From the NCBI GenBank assembly GCA_947625735.1, contig CANQPL010000006.1:1-38843 (forward strand): a stretch of DNA of 38,843 bases, given 5' to 3'. This stretch comes from an uncultured Clostridia bacterium (GTDB lineage Bacteria > Bacillota > Clostridia > Oscillospirales > Ruminococcaceae). The position numbers and the translations under genes are program-made. A model generated the notes under the pieces. That model was not told the DNA's origin. It searched no databases and saw only the letters and a list, made by a program, of their open reading frames with translations. Each line of letters begins with the position of its first letter. The stretch's first letter is position 1. Positions 9,181-17,849 of this stretch are shown one piece after another.

Positions 9181-9186
9181 ATCTCT

Positions 9187-9975
9187 GTGAAGCATGACAA
9201 AAATGCCTTCATTTCACTGTTCGGCGCAGGAGAAGAGGATAAAATGCTTATCTCCCGCACCGAGGATATGACAAGGCTTTGTGAAAAGACCTTTACTCCG
9301 AAATTTTCGTCCTTTCTTACCGAGGGAGAGGCTGCACTGGCGGTAAAATACCTTGAATTTATCGGGTGGGAGAAATATCTGCTTTACGGCGGCTATGAAA
9401 ATGCCGCACGGGTGATGATGGGTATTTTTCCGGGATACGATGAGCCGCGGGAGAATGACTTTCCTATAAAAAGGGTAAAGCTCACGGGAAGAAATATAGG
9501 AGCGCTTACTCACAGGGATTTTCTGGGTTCGCTTATGGCTTTGGGGATAACACGCTCCTCCGTGGGGGACATAGTATGCCTTGATGACAGAGTGTATGCA
9601 ATGCTGACGGAAAGTGCAGCAGCGCTTGCAGTGTCACAGATCACAAGGATAGGCAAAGAGGGCGTAAAATGCGTTCTTTGCGAAGATGAAAGCATAGTCA
9701 GGGAGGATCGTTTTTCCGAAATCGGAGGCACGGTGGCATCGCTGCGCCTTGATGCTGTGCTGGGGACAGTCCTGAGACTAAGCCGTGAAAAAGCGGCGCT
9801 GCTTATCCGTTCGGGTGCGGTATCCGCAGATCACAGGATCACGGAAAATGTTTCTATGCAGCTTACGGAGGGTGTCGTTCTGTCAGTGAAAGGCTATGGA
9901 AGATTCATACTCAGTGAGGTGGGCGGAAAAACAAAAAAGGACAGGATCCATATCACTGTAAAAAAATATTTGTAG
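9187..9975 (+). CDS. ylmH: YlmH family S4-domain RNA-binding protein
   Basis: 262-aa YlmH-like protein. The C-terminal S4 RNA-binding domain (about residues 185-250) contains LRLSREKAALLIRSGAV, with the usual turn around ITENVSMQL. YlmH has been linked to ribosome-associated quality control (binding 50S-tRNA complexes), and its gene belongs to the division cluster of Gram-positive bacteria. The start is GTG 9187, six bases after the sepF stop, with only a weak GGAG further upstream; no better in-frame start keeps the N-terminal domain. Its stop codon lies inside a hairpin at 9974-10007. Confidence 0.88.
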   Translation: MKHDKNAFISLFGAGEEDKMLISRTEDMTRLCEKTFTPKFSSFLTEGEAALAVKYLEFIGWEKYLLYGGYENAARVMMGIFPGYDEPRENDFPIKRVKLTGRNIGALTHRDFLGSLMALGITRSSVGDIVCLDDRVYAMLTESAAALAVSQITRIGKEGVKCVLCEDESIVREDRFSEIGGTVASLRLDAVLGTVLRLSREKAALLIRSGAVSADHRITENVSMQLTEGVVLSVKGYGRFILSEVGGKTKKDRIHITVKKYL

Positions 9976-10007
9976 ACAGTCCCTGCGTCCGCAGCGCAGG
10001 CGTGTCT
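9974..10007 (+). other. Hairpin overlapping the ylmH stop codon
   Basis: CCTGCG at 9982-9987 pairs with CGCAGG at 9995-10000. An outer helix of AGACA (9974-9978) with TGTCT (10003-10007) extends it across a small internal loop. No good T tract follows, so a classical terminator is doubtful. It may be a processing or stability element between ylmH and divIVA. Confidence 0.45.
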
Positions 10008-10097
10008 TTATGCATCGGGAGTATGTCCGTTATCCTGCGAATATTCGGTGCGGACAGGCTTTCAGGACAATATCTGTGCGGAGAAAGAGGAATATAA

Positions 10098-10790
10098 ATG
10101 ATCACGGTAAAAGACATCAATACCAAAATATTTACACAGGCAAGACCCGGGTATGATACCGCTGAGGTAGACAAATTTCTGGAGGAGATCGCAGGTCAGA
10201 TGAGTTCACTACTTGCCGAAAAGGAGGATTCCGACAAGAAAATCGAAACACTTGTAGACGGGATCCGCCGTTACAAGGCTGATGAGGAGGCTCTCAAGGA
10301 CGCAATGATCGGCGCTCAGAAGCAGGGACGTGCCGTAATTGCCGATGCAAACGAAAAGGCTGAGCAGATCATTGCAGAAGCGCAGCAGAAAGCGGAGCAG
10401 ATCATTTCAGAAGCAAATCTGAAGGCAGACGAGATAATAGGCTCAACAGCAGTCAGGGCTGAAAGAGAGAAGGCGTCTCTTGAAAAAATGCAGGCTGCCG
10501 TCAAGGATTTTAAAAGAGAGCTGCTTTCTATGTATAAGGAGCATCTCGGACTGATAACAAGACTTCCCGAAATTGATGATGAGGAAGAGAATGTGACCGA
10601 AGCAGAGGCTGTTCCCGAGGAGAATTCTCCCACGGAGGAAACGGACGGCTCTGAGGAGGATCTGACCGGATCGGAGACTGCTCCCGAAACTTCCGATGCA
10701 GCACTTTTAAATTATGATAATATGGAGCAGACAAGAGTTATTGAAACTCCCAACAAAAAGGAAAGCGGACTGAAATTATCATTTAAGTAA
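10098..10790 (+). CDS. divIVA: DivIVA family cell-division/polarity protein
   Basis: 230-aa DivIVA-type protein. The N-terminal membrane-binding domain includes FTQARPGYDTAEVDKFL (about residues 12-28), which matches the family. Two coiled-coil stretches follow (about 30-70 and 80-150), the second with Ala/Glu-rich near-repeats (KAEQIIAEAQQ, KAEQIISEAN). The acidic tail (about 160-230) is predicted disordered. It targets negatively curved membrane at poles and septa and recruits partners. The ribosome binding site is GAAAGAGGAA. ileS follows after 21 bp. Confidence 0.92.
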   Translation: MITVKDINTKIFTQARPGYDTAEVDKFLEEIAGQMSSLLAEKEDSDKKIETLVDGIRRYKADEEALKDAMIGAQKQGRAVIADANEKAEQIIAEAQQKAEQIISEANLKADEIIGSTAVRAEREKASLEKMQAAVKDFKRELLSMYKEHLGLITRLPEIDDEEENVTEAEAVPEENSPTEETDGSEEDLTGSETAPETSDAALLNYDNMEQTRVIETPNKKESGLKLSFK

Positions 10791-10811
10791 GTTTAAGGAG
10801 AGGGTAGTAAA

Positions 10812-13607
10812 ATGGCACAGGATCTCAATGCAACGCTCAATCTTCCCGCAACAGACTTTTCCATGAGGGGAAATCTTCCTCAGAAGGAGCCTGCTATGCT
10901 GGAGGAATGGGAGAAAAACGGTATATATAAGAAAATGATCGCAGGAAATGAGGGAAAGCCCGATTATGTTCTCCATGACGGACCTCCCTATGCAAACGGC
11001 GATATCCATATGGGTACGGCGCTTAACAAGGTACTCAAGGACATTATAGTAAAACAGAAGAATATGAGCGGTTTCCGTTCACCGTATATTCCCGGCTGGG
11101 ATACTCACGGTCTGCCTATAGAGCTTAAGGTATTAAAGCAGATGGGAGCGGAAAACGGCACTGTGCCGCCTGTGGAGCTGAGAGAAAAGTGCAGGGAGTA
11201 TGCTCATACACAGGTTAAAAATCAGATGGACGAGTTTAAGCGTCTGGGTGTCTGGGGAGATTTTGATGATCCCTACCTTACGTTAAAACCCGGCTTTGAG
11301 GCAAGACAGGTGGAAATATTCGGCGAGATGTACAAGAAAAATTACATCTATAAGGGATTGAAGCCTGTTTACTGGTGTCCCGACTGTCAGACAGCCCTTG
11401 CAGAAGCGGAGATAGAATATGCAAACGACCCGTGCCATTCTATCTATGTAAAATTCAAGGTGACCGATGATAAGGGCAAATTCACAGCTATGGGACTTGA
11501 CCTTGACAAAACATATTTTGTTATCTGGACGACTACCACATGGACACTGCCCGGAAACCTTGCTATCTGCGTAGGTCCCGAATATGAGTATACAGTTGTA
11601 AAGTCTGAGGGCGAAAATTATATCATGGCAGCAGAGCTTGTGCCGGCAGCCATGAAAGCAAAGGGAGCAGAGTACACTACAGAGGGCATATTCAAGGGCA
11701 GCGAGCTTGAATACATGAAAACGGCTCACCCGTTCATGAACAGGGAATCTCTTGTTATCGTGGGAGATCATGTTACTCTTGAAAGCGGTACAGGCTGCGT
11801 TCATACAGCTCCGGGCTTTGGTGTGGACGACTTTGAGGTATGCAAGAAATATCCTGAGGTGGGTATAACCGTTCCTGTTGATTCAAAGGGTATACTGACA
11901 GATGAAGCAGGCAAGTATGCGGGTCTTACCACTGACAAGGCAAACAGGGCAATTGCCGCCGATCTGGAGGAGAGCGGCGCACTCTTTGCACTGGAAAAGA
12001 TCGTCCATCAGTATCCCCACTGCTGGAGATGCAAGAATCCCGTGCTGTTCAGAGCTACCGAGCAGTGGTTCTGCTCAGTCAAGGATTTCAAGGACGATGC
12101 AATAAAGGCTATTGAGAATGTAAAATGGATACCCGAATGGGGCGAGGACAGGATCAAGGGCATGGTAAGCGACCGCAGCGACTGGTGCATATCCCGACAG
12201 AGAACATGGGGCGTGCCTATCCCCGTGGTCTACTGTAAGGACTGCGGCAAGCCTGTAGTTACCGATAAGACTATTAAAGCTATATCCGATCTGTTCAGGG
12301 CGGAGGGTTCTGATGCATGGTACAAAAAGGAGGCATCGGAAATTATCCCCGCTGATGTAAAGTGTGAGTGCGGCTGCGGCGAATTTGTCAAGGAAACAAA
12401 TATCTTTGATGTATGGTTCGACAGCGGCGTTACACATACTGCCGTTATGAAGGAAAGAGGCTTTGATCTGCCTGTTGATCTTTATCTTGAGGGAGCAGAT
12501 CAGTACAGGGGCTGGTTCCAGTCCTCACTTCTCACGGCTGCGGCGGTAGGTATCGGAGCGCCCTATAAGGCTGTCTGCACTCATGGCTGGGTTGTGGACG
12601 GAGAGGGCAGAGCAATGCACAAATCCCTCGGAAACGGCATTGATCCTGCTGATGTAATAAAGCAGAACGGTGCGGATATCCTGCGACTCTGGGTAGCCTC
12701 CTCTGATTATCATTCCGATATACGTATATCAAAGGATATTTTAAAGCAGCTTGCGGATATGTATAAGAAGATAAGAAATACCGCAAGATTTATTCTCGGA
12801 AATCTTTCCAACGGCAAGGGATTTGATCCCGACAAGGATATGATCGCCCCCGCAGATATGCAGGAGATAGACAGATGGGCTCTTATCAGACTTGATGCTC
12901 TTATTGAAAAGGTAAAGGCTGCCTATGAGGTCTTTGATTTCCATGTGGTAGTTCACAGCATTCATAATTTCTGCGTTACCGATATGTCTAACTTCTATCT
13001 GGATATCATCAAGGACAGACTGTACTGCACGGGTGAAGCATCTTTTGAAAGAAGAAGCGCTCAGTCAGCGATGTACACCGTTCTCAGTGCGGTAACAAGA
13101 ATGATTGCTCCCGTGCTTACCTTTACGACAGAGGAGATCTGGAAGTTTATGCCCCATACCTCCTCAGATAACAGGGAAAGCATTTTCCTCAATCAGTTCC
13201 CCGAAAAGACAGGCGCTGCGGCTGATGAAAAATTTACCGAAAAGTGGTCATTCCTTTACGGTATCCGCTCAGAGGTAACAAAGGCTCTGGAGCTTAAACG
13301 TGCCGAGAAATTTATCGGTGCATCTCTGGAGGCAAAGGTAATTATCCATGCAGGCAGCGAGGAGCTTTATAATAAGCTCAAAGCCCTTGAAAGCGATCTT
13401 GCGGCGGTATTTATCGTATCTGCAGCGGAGGTTGTAAATGATGGTAGCGGGGAGCTGAGCTGTTCTGACGGTCAGATGTCTGTTACCGTACAGAAGGCAG
13501 AGGGCGAAAAATGCGAACGGTGCTGGTGCTACAGCGAAACTGTGGGAAGAAATGCGGTTTATCCCACTGTATGCGCAAGGTGTGCCGCACAGGTCAGCGG
13601 TTTATAA
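10812..13607 (+). CDS. ileS: Isoleucyl-tRNA synthetase with variant HIGH and KMSKS motifs
   Basis: 931-aa class I aminoacyl-tRNA synthetase charging tRNA-Ile with isoleucine. The catalytic Rossmann fold begins with DGPPYANGDIHMGTALNK; the HIGH motif reads H66-M67-G68-T69. A CP1 editing domain follows, including TTTTWTLPGN and the GTGCVHTAPGFG editing region. The KMSKS position reads A601-M602-H603-K604-S605 followed by LGN. The C-terminal zinc-binding tail has two CxxC pairs (CERC and CARC). Length and tail match the common bacterial IleS type. No T-box leader fits into the 21-bp gap, so it depends on upstream transcription. The AAGGAG ribosome binding site is good, and the stop overlaps the lspA start. 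Confidence 0.97.
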   Translation: MAQDLNATLNLPATDFSMRGNLPQKEPAMLEEWEKNGIYKKMIAGNEGKPDYVLHDGPPYANGDIHMGTALNKVLKDIIVKQKNMSGFRSPYIPGWDTHGLPIELKVLKQMGAENGTVPPVELREKCREYAHTQVKNQMDEFKRLGVWGDFDDPYLTLKPGFEARQVEIFGEMYKKNYIYKGLKPVYWCPDCQTALAEAEIEYANDPCHSIYVKFKVTDDKGKFTAMGLDLDKTYFVIWTTTTWTLPGNLAICVGPEYEYTVVKSEGENYIMAAELVPAAMKAKGAEYTTEGIFKGSELEYMKTAHPFMNRESLVIVGDHVTLESGTGCVHTAPGFGVDDFEVCKKYPEVGITVPVDSKGILTDEAGKYAGLTTDKANRAIAADLEESGALFALEKIVHQYPHCWRCKNPVLFRATEQWFCSVKDFKDDAIKAIENVKWIPEWGEDRIKGMVSDRSDWCISRQRTWGVPIPVVYCKDCGKPVVTDKTIKAISDLFRAEGSDAWYKKEASEIIPADVKCECGCGEFVKETNIFDVWFDSGVTHTAVMKERGFDLPVDLYLEGADQYRGWFQSSLLTAAAVGIGAPYKAVCTHGWVVDGEGRAMHKSLGNGIDPADVIKQNGADILRLWVASSDYHSDIRISKDILKQLADMYKKIRNTARFILGNLSNGKGFDPDKDMIAPADMQEIDRWALIRLDALIEKVKAAYEVFDFHVVVHSIHNFCVTDMSNFYLDIIKDRLYCTGEASFERRSAQSAMYTVLSAVTRMIAPVLTFTTEEIWKFMPHTSSDNRESIFLNQFPEKTGAAADEKFTEKWSFLYGIRSEVTKALELKRAEKFIGASLEAKVIIHAGSEELYNKLKALESDLAAVFIVSAAEVVNDGSGELSCSDGQMSVTVQKAEGEKCERCWCYSETVGRNAVYPTVCARCAAQVSGL

Positions 13608-14104
13608 TGGTAATACTTTTCTGGGTACTGACTGCGGTGCTGACCGTTATTGACAGGGTGACAAAAGCGGCGGCGCTGAAGCATATTTCTCCGGGTGAGT
13701 ATATCAGGGTCATTTCTGCGGGGAAAACGGATATTTTATCCTTTTCCCTGCACAAAAATACCGGGGCGGCACTGTCGAGCTTTGAGGGAAAGGCATTGGC
13801 TCTTGCGGCGGTAACATCAGTTGCCATGATACTCATTACAGTCTACTTTCATAGGATAAAGCATAAGCATCTTCTTTCTACGGTGGCGTATGCAATGGTC
13901 ATCGGAGGGGGGATAGGCAACCTGATTGACAGGGTTATGCTTGGGGGAGTAACTGATTTTATACATTTGTTTCCCTTTACCTTTATCTTCAATTTTGCGG
14001 ACGTGTGTGTGGTGCTTGGCGCTGTGATCCTGATAATTTACTATCTGTTCATAGACGAAAAGTATAATGCCTCATTTGCGGAGGACAAACCTCATGGAGA
14101 ATGA
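13607..14104 (+). CDS. lspA: Lipoprotein signal peptidase
   Basis: 165-aa signal peptidase II, an inner-membrane aspartic protease that cleaves prolipoproteins before the lipidated cysteine. Four hydrophobic segments are visible. The family motifs are DRVTK at 16-20, NTGAA at 51-55, and the catalytic aspartates D108 in GNLIDRV and D132 in FNFADV. The start ATG 13607 shares its A with the ileS stop (TAATG), so translation is probably coupled; no strong ribosome binding site is present. It overlaps the next gene by 11 bp. The ileS-lspA order is widespread. Confidence 0.96.
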   Translation: MVILFWVLTAVLTVIDRVTKAAALKHISPGEYIRVISAGKTDILSFSLHKNTGAALSSFEGKALALAAVTSVAMILITVYFHRIKHKHLLSTVAYAMVIGGGIGNLIDRVMLGGVTDFIHLFPFTFIFNFADVCVVLGAVILIIYYLFIDEKYNASFAEDKPHGE

Positions 14105-15011
14105 CAGGATAATCACCTTTACCGCAGAGAATGCTCATGACGGAATGAGGGCTGATAAGCTCCTCTCGGTCATAGATGATACGGTCAGCCGTTCGGCGGC
14201 AGCAAAGCTCATTGATGAGGGGAGAGTATTTGTCAACGGAAAGGCTATCCGCAAAAGCTGTGTAATTTCCGTAGGAGACAGGATCGAAGCCTTTATTCCG
14301 GAGCCTGAAACATTAAATGTCGAAGCTGAAAATATCCCGCTGGATATAGTTTACGAGGACGATCATCTTTTAGTGGTGAACAAGCCCAAGGGCATGGTGG
14401 TCCACCCTGCGGCGGGAAATTATACGGGAACGCTTGTAAATGCGCTGATGTATCACTGCGGCGACAGGCTTTCCTCTATTAACGGGGTTATCCGTCCCGG
14501 GATAGTCCACAGGATAGATAAGCTGACAAGCGGGCTATTGATCGTTGCCAAAAATGATACGGCTCACAGAGAACTTGCACAGCAGATAAAGTCCCACAGC
14601 TTTACCCGTGAATACAGGGCTGTTATCTGCGGCAGACTGAAAGACACCGAGGGAACAGTAAATGCCCCTATCGGCAGACACCCCACTGACCGCAAGAAAA
14701 TGGCTGTTACCGATAAAAATTCCAGATATGCGGTAACTCATTACACCGTGCTGGAGGAATTTGACAAATATACATTTGTGAAGCTGCGGCTTGAAACGGG
14801 AAGAACACATCAGATAAGAGTGCATATGTCCTACATCGGACACCCTGTACTTGGTGACGAGGTCTACGGAAAGCCCTTTCCGGGGATCGAGGGACAATGT
14901 CTACATGCGGGAAAGATAGGATTTGTTCACCCTGTGACATTTGAATATATGGAGTTTGAAAGCGAGCTTCCTCAGTATTTTTTAGATGTGCTGAGAAAAA
15001 TAGGAGGATAG
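14094..15011 (+). CDS. RluD-type 23S rRNA pseudouridine synthase
   Basis: 305-aa RluA/RluD family enzyme that isomerises uridine to pseudouridine in RNA. The N-terminal S4 domain spans about 18-75 (RADKLLSVIDDTVSRSAAAKL). The catalytic motif is HRIDKLTSGLL with D142 as nucleophile, and the uridine-binding LETGRTHQIRVHMSYIGHPVLGD follows. Most relatives have HRLDKDTSG, so Ile and Leu replace two common residues here. The start ATG 14094 lies in the end of lspA with GGAGG about 10 nt upstream. RluD is the likely class (23S helix 69), but paralogues such as RluC cannot be excluded. Confidence 0.92.
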   Translation: MENDRIITFTAENAHDGMRADKLLSVIDDTVSRSAAAKLIDEGRVFVNGKAIRKSCVISVGDRIEAFIPEPETLNVEAENIPLDIVYEDDHLLVVNKPKGMVVHPAAGNYTGTLVNALMYHCGDRLSSINGVIRPGIVHRIDKLTSGLLIVAKNDTAHRELAQQIKSHSFTREYRAVICGRLKDTEGTVNAPIGRHPTDRKKMAVTDKNSRYAVTHYTVLEEFDKYTFVKLRLETGRTHQIRVHMSYIGHPVLGDEVYGKPFPGIEGQCLHAGKIGFVHPVTFEYMEFESELPQYFLDVLRKIGG

Positions 15012-15013
15012 GA

Positions 15014-15853
15014 ATGTTTGAGGATTTATCCCGTGTTGTTTTTTTCAGCGACATGGACGGGACTCTTCTTGACAGAAGCAAGAAAATTTCCCGCAAAAAT
15101 GCCGATGCCATCATGCGGTTAAGAGAGGCGGGAGGAATGTTCACTGCCGCCACAGGCAGAGTTATTCAGGCAACAAGGCATTATTTTGAACCGTTGGGAC
15201 TTTTTTGTCCCGTAATACTCTGCAACGGTGGAATGATCTACGACTGCGGGGATAATGAGGTCAAGTGGTCGCAGTATCTGCCGGAGGAAAAGGCGAGGGA
15301 TATGACGGCAAGGCTTCTTGAAAAATTTCCCGGTGTCTGTGCTGAGATATGCCGTCCCAACGGAATATATGATGTTCATATAAATGATACCGAACGCCGT
15401 CACTGGCAGATTGGCAGATTCACAGCAGACATCTGCGAAACTCTTGAAGATGTTCCTCACGGAGAATGGTGCAAGGTCCTTTTTGCCATGCCTCATGAGC
15501 TTGTGGCTCTCTTTGCGGATTTTGCGGCGGAATTGGAGTTTGCGGACAGTGTTACATTTGTAACATCAAGCTTTACATACCATGAAATGCTCCCTAAGGA
15601 CTGCACAAAGGGAAAGGCTATGAAAAAGCTTAAGGAGATCTACGGCTATAAAGATGCGGTTACTGTGGCAATGGGGGACTTTGACAATGATTTGGAGATG
15701 CTGAAAGCTGCGGATTTTGCGGCTTGTCCCTCCAATGCAGCGGACTGCGTAAAGGCTGTCTGCGATATGGTATGCGCTGCCGACTGCGATCATGATGCGG
15801 CAGCCGAGGTAATAGAATACATTTTTAAACAGAATAAGAACTTGATTTCATAG
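15014..15853 (+). CDS. Cof-type HAD superfamily phosphatase
   Basis: 279-aa haloacid dehalogenase-like hydrolase of the Cof (IIB) subfamily. Motif I is FFSDMDGTLLD with nucleophile D13 and acid/base D15. The C2B cap region fills the middle, the conserved lysine lies in PKDCTKGKAMKKL, and motif IV is AMGDFDNDLEML. Such enzymes dephosphorylate sugar phosphates, flavin or cofactor phosphates; the substrate cannot be read from the sequence. It starts two bases after the previous stop with AGGAGG upstream, so it is probably co-transcribed. Confidence 0.9.
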   Translation: MFEDLSRVVFFSDMDGTLLDRSKKISRKNADAIMRLREAGGMFTAATGRVIQATRHYFEPLGLFCPVILCNGGMIYDCGDNEVKWSQYLPEEKARDMTARLLEKFPGVCAEICRPNGIYDVHINDTERRHWQIGRFTADICETLEDVPHGEWCKVLFAMPHELVALFADFAAELEFADSVTFVTSSFTYHEMLPKDCTKGKAMKKLKEIYGYKDAVTVAMGDFDNDLEMLKAADFAACPSNAADCVKAVCDMVCAADCDHDAAAEVIEYIFKQNKNLIS

Positions 15854-15952
15854 GAGATGTGTGCGGATTATGTTCATAATTTTCCGAAAATTCGTGTGCA
15901 GACCTTTATGAAAAAAAGTTGTGAAATATAACGAAAGGACTGATGAGTAGTC

Positions 15953-16795
15953 ATGGACGAAATGCTCAGAAAGCAGCTTGAAAAAACAGCCTGCAAGGTA
16001 AGAATGGGGATAATTGAGGGCGTTTACAACGCAAAGTCCGGTCACCCGGGTGGTTCTCTCTCGGTAGCCGATCTGCTGACCTATCTTTATTTCCACAAAA
16101 TGCACGTTGACCCCAAAAATCCCAAAATGCCCGAGAGAGACAGACTTGTGCTGTCTAAGGGTCACACTGCGCCCGCCCTTTATTCGGTACTGGCGCAGAG
16201 AGGATTCTTTGATCCTGAGGAGCTTAAAACTCTCAGAAAGATAGGCTCACGTTTGCAGGGTCACCCCGATATGAAGCATATCCCCGGTGTAGATATGTCT
16301 ACGGGATCGTTAGGTCAGGGAATTTCAGCAGCCTGCGGCATGGCTCTTTCGGGAAAGATTTCCTCAGAGGGCTATAAGGTATATGCTGTACTTGGTGACG
16401 GCGAGATTGAAGAGGGTCAGGTCTGGGAGGCTGCGATGTTTGCAGCACATAATAAGCTGGATAATCTGCTGGCGATTGTAGACAATAACGGTCTCCAGAT
16501 AGACGGTAAGATCACAGATGTATGCTCACCCATGCCCATTACCGATAAATTTGAGGCGTTCGGCTGGCACGTTATCACTATGGACGCTCATGATTTTGAC
16601 GATATGGAGCGTGCTTTCAATGAAGCTGAGAAGATAAACGGTCAGCCTGTAATGATCGTTCAGAAGAGCATCAAGGGCAAGGGCGTTTCGTTTATGGAGG
16701 ATCAGGTCGGTTGGCACGGTACGGCACCCAACGCCGAGCAGTACGCAAAGGCTATGGACGAGCTGAAAGCTGCATTAGAGAAACTGGAGGGCTGA
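15953..16795 (+). CDS. Transketolase, N-terminal subunit
   Basis: 280-aa N-terminal half of a split transketolase, the thiamine diphosphate-binding part. SGHPGGSLS lies near residue 29. The ThDP motif runs from GDGEIEEGQ to DNNGLQIDG, and a late GWHG motif is visible. With the next gene it forms the enzyme that moves two-carbon units between pentose and other sugar phosphates in the cytoplasm. The split form is common in Clostridia. It begins a new transcription unit after a 99-bp gap in which no convincing promoter was found. The ribosome binding site GAAAGGA is somewhat distant from ATG. Confidence 0.95.
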   Translation: MDEMLRKQLEKTACKVRMGIIEGVYNAKSGHPGGSLSVADLLTYLYFHKMHVDPKNPKMPERDRLVLSKGHTAPALYSVLAQRGFFDPEELKTLRKIGSRLQGHPDMKHIPGVDMSTGSLGQGISAACGMALSGKISSEGYKVYAVLGDGEIEEGQVWEAAMFAAHNKLDNLLAIVDNNGLQIDGKITDVCSPMPITDKFEAFGWHVITMDAHDFDDMERAFNEAEKINGQPVMIVQKSIKGKGVSFMEDQVGWHGTAPNAEQYAKAMDELKAALEKLEG

Positions 16796-16799
16796 AAAA

Positions 16800-17747
16800 A
16801 TGGCAGATGTTATCAAAAAGGCGACAAGAGAAAGCTACGGCGAGGCTCTGGCGGAGCTGAGCGAGGAGTATCCCGATCTGATAGTGCTTGATGCAGATCT
16901 TGCGGCTGCTACAAAGACGGGAATTTTCAAGAAAGCGTGTCCCGAAAGGTTTTTTGACTGCGGTATAGCAGAAGCGAATATGATGGGAGTTGCGGCAGGT
17001 ATCGCATCTACGGGCAAGAAAGTATTTGCAAGCTCCTTTGCAATGTTTGCGGCGGGCAGAGCCTTTGAGATCGTGAGAAATTCTATCGGATACCCTCATC
17101 TTAATGTAAAGATAGGCGCTACTCATGCGGGAATTTCCGTAGGCGAGGACGGTGCTACTCACCAGTGCAACGAGGATATTGCTCTCATGAGAACTATCCC
17201 GGGCATGACTATCATAAATCCCGCAGATGATGTGGAGGCAAAGGCGGCAGTCAGAGCGGCTCTTGATTATGAGGGACCTGTATATATGCGTTTCGGACGT
17301 CTTGCCGTTCCCGTTTTCAATGATAAGGATACCTATAAATTCGAGCTTGGCAAGGGTGTACTTCTCCGTGACGGCAGCGATCTTACAATAATTGCTACGG
17401 GACTTATGGTAAATGAAGCACTGAATGCTGCGGAAACTCTTGCGGCAGAGGGAATTTCCGCAAGGGTCATCAACATTCACACCATAAAGCCTATTGATAA
17501 GGAAATTATCTGCAAGGCTGCAAAGGAAACAGGCGTAATTGTTACTGCCGAGGAGCACAGCGTTATCGGCGGACTGGGTTCGGCGGTTGCAGAAACTGTT
17601 ACAGAATGCTGTCCTGTTCCCGTTATCAAGGTAGGAGTAAACGATGTGTTCGGTCATTCAGGACCCGCTGTTGAGCTTTTAAAGGAATTCGGGCTTTGTG
17701 CAGAAAATATAGCCGAAAAGGCAAGAACGGCGCTTTCATTAAAGTAA
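16800..17747 (+). CDS. Transketolase, C-terminal subunit
   Basis: 315-aa C-terminal half of the split transketolase, with the pyrimidine-binding and C-terminal domains. The core motif FDCGIAEANMMGVAAG holds the glutamate that activates thiamine diphosphate. GEDGATHQCNEDIALMR and PADDVEAKAAVRAA follow, as in transketolase and DXS relatives. It starts four bases after the N-subunit stop, so the two are made as a pair. A strong hairpin terminator follows at 17775. DXS is excluded by the size and by the partner gene. Confidence 0.95.
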   Translation: MADVIKKATRESYGEALAELSEEYPDLIVLDADLAAATKTGIFKKACPERFFDCGIAEANMMGVAAGIASTGKKVFASSFAMFAAGRAFEIVRNSIGYPHLNVKIGATHAGISVGEDGATHQCNEDIALMRTIPGMTIINPADDVEAKAAVRAALDYEGPVYMRFGRLAVPVFNDKDTYKFELGKGVLLRDGSDLTIIATGLMVNEALNAAETLAAEGISARVINIHTIKPIDKEIICKAAKETGVIVTAEEHSVIGGLGSAVAETVTECCPVPVIKVGVNDVFGHSGPAVELLKEFGLCAENIAEKARTALSLK

Positions 17748-17774
17748 TTAAAATCATCAGGATAAAAAAACGTC

Positions 17775-17809
17775 TGAGCCGCTGTGTATTCAGCGGCTCA
17801 GGTATTTTG
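17775..17809 (+). terminator. Intrinsic terminator after the transketolase genes
   Basis: Perfect 10-bp stem, TGAGCCGCTG at 17775-17784 and CAGCGGCTCA at 17791-17800, with a 6-nt loop and GGTATTTTGT afterwards. The T tract is short, so termination may be partial. The next gene lies in the same direction only 16-30 bp further on. Confidence 0.75.
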
Positions 17810-17814
17810 TATAC

Positions 17815-17849
17815 GGAGAAAAAATATGCTGCATAAAAATGAGACTTGA
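17815..17849 (+). promoter_or_regulatory. Ribosome binding site and out-of-frame 7-codon mini-ORF before the ASCH gene
   Basis: GGAG at 17815-17818 is perfectly placed (7 nt) for ATG 17826, but that frame encodes only MLHKNET and stops at 17847-17849. The ASCH frame opens at ATG 17839, inside the mini-ORF and 20 nt from the ribosome binding site. A run of five A at 17835-17839 joins the two. Removing one A would give an N-terminus MLHKMRLDPAPF, which resembles the start I remember for ASCH relatives. Confidence 0.6.

Noticed and set aside
10791..10811. T-box riboswitch before ileS
   Set aside because: Only 21 bp separate divIVA and ileS, and no T-box sequence or terminator is present.
15854..15952. 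Promoter before the split transketolase genes
   Set aside because: TATAAC at 15927 and CATAAT at 15875 lack acceptable -35 partners, so neither is called.
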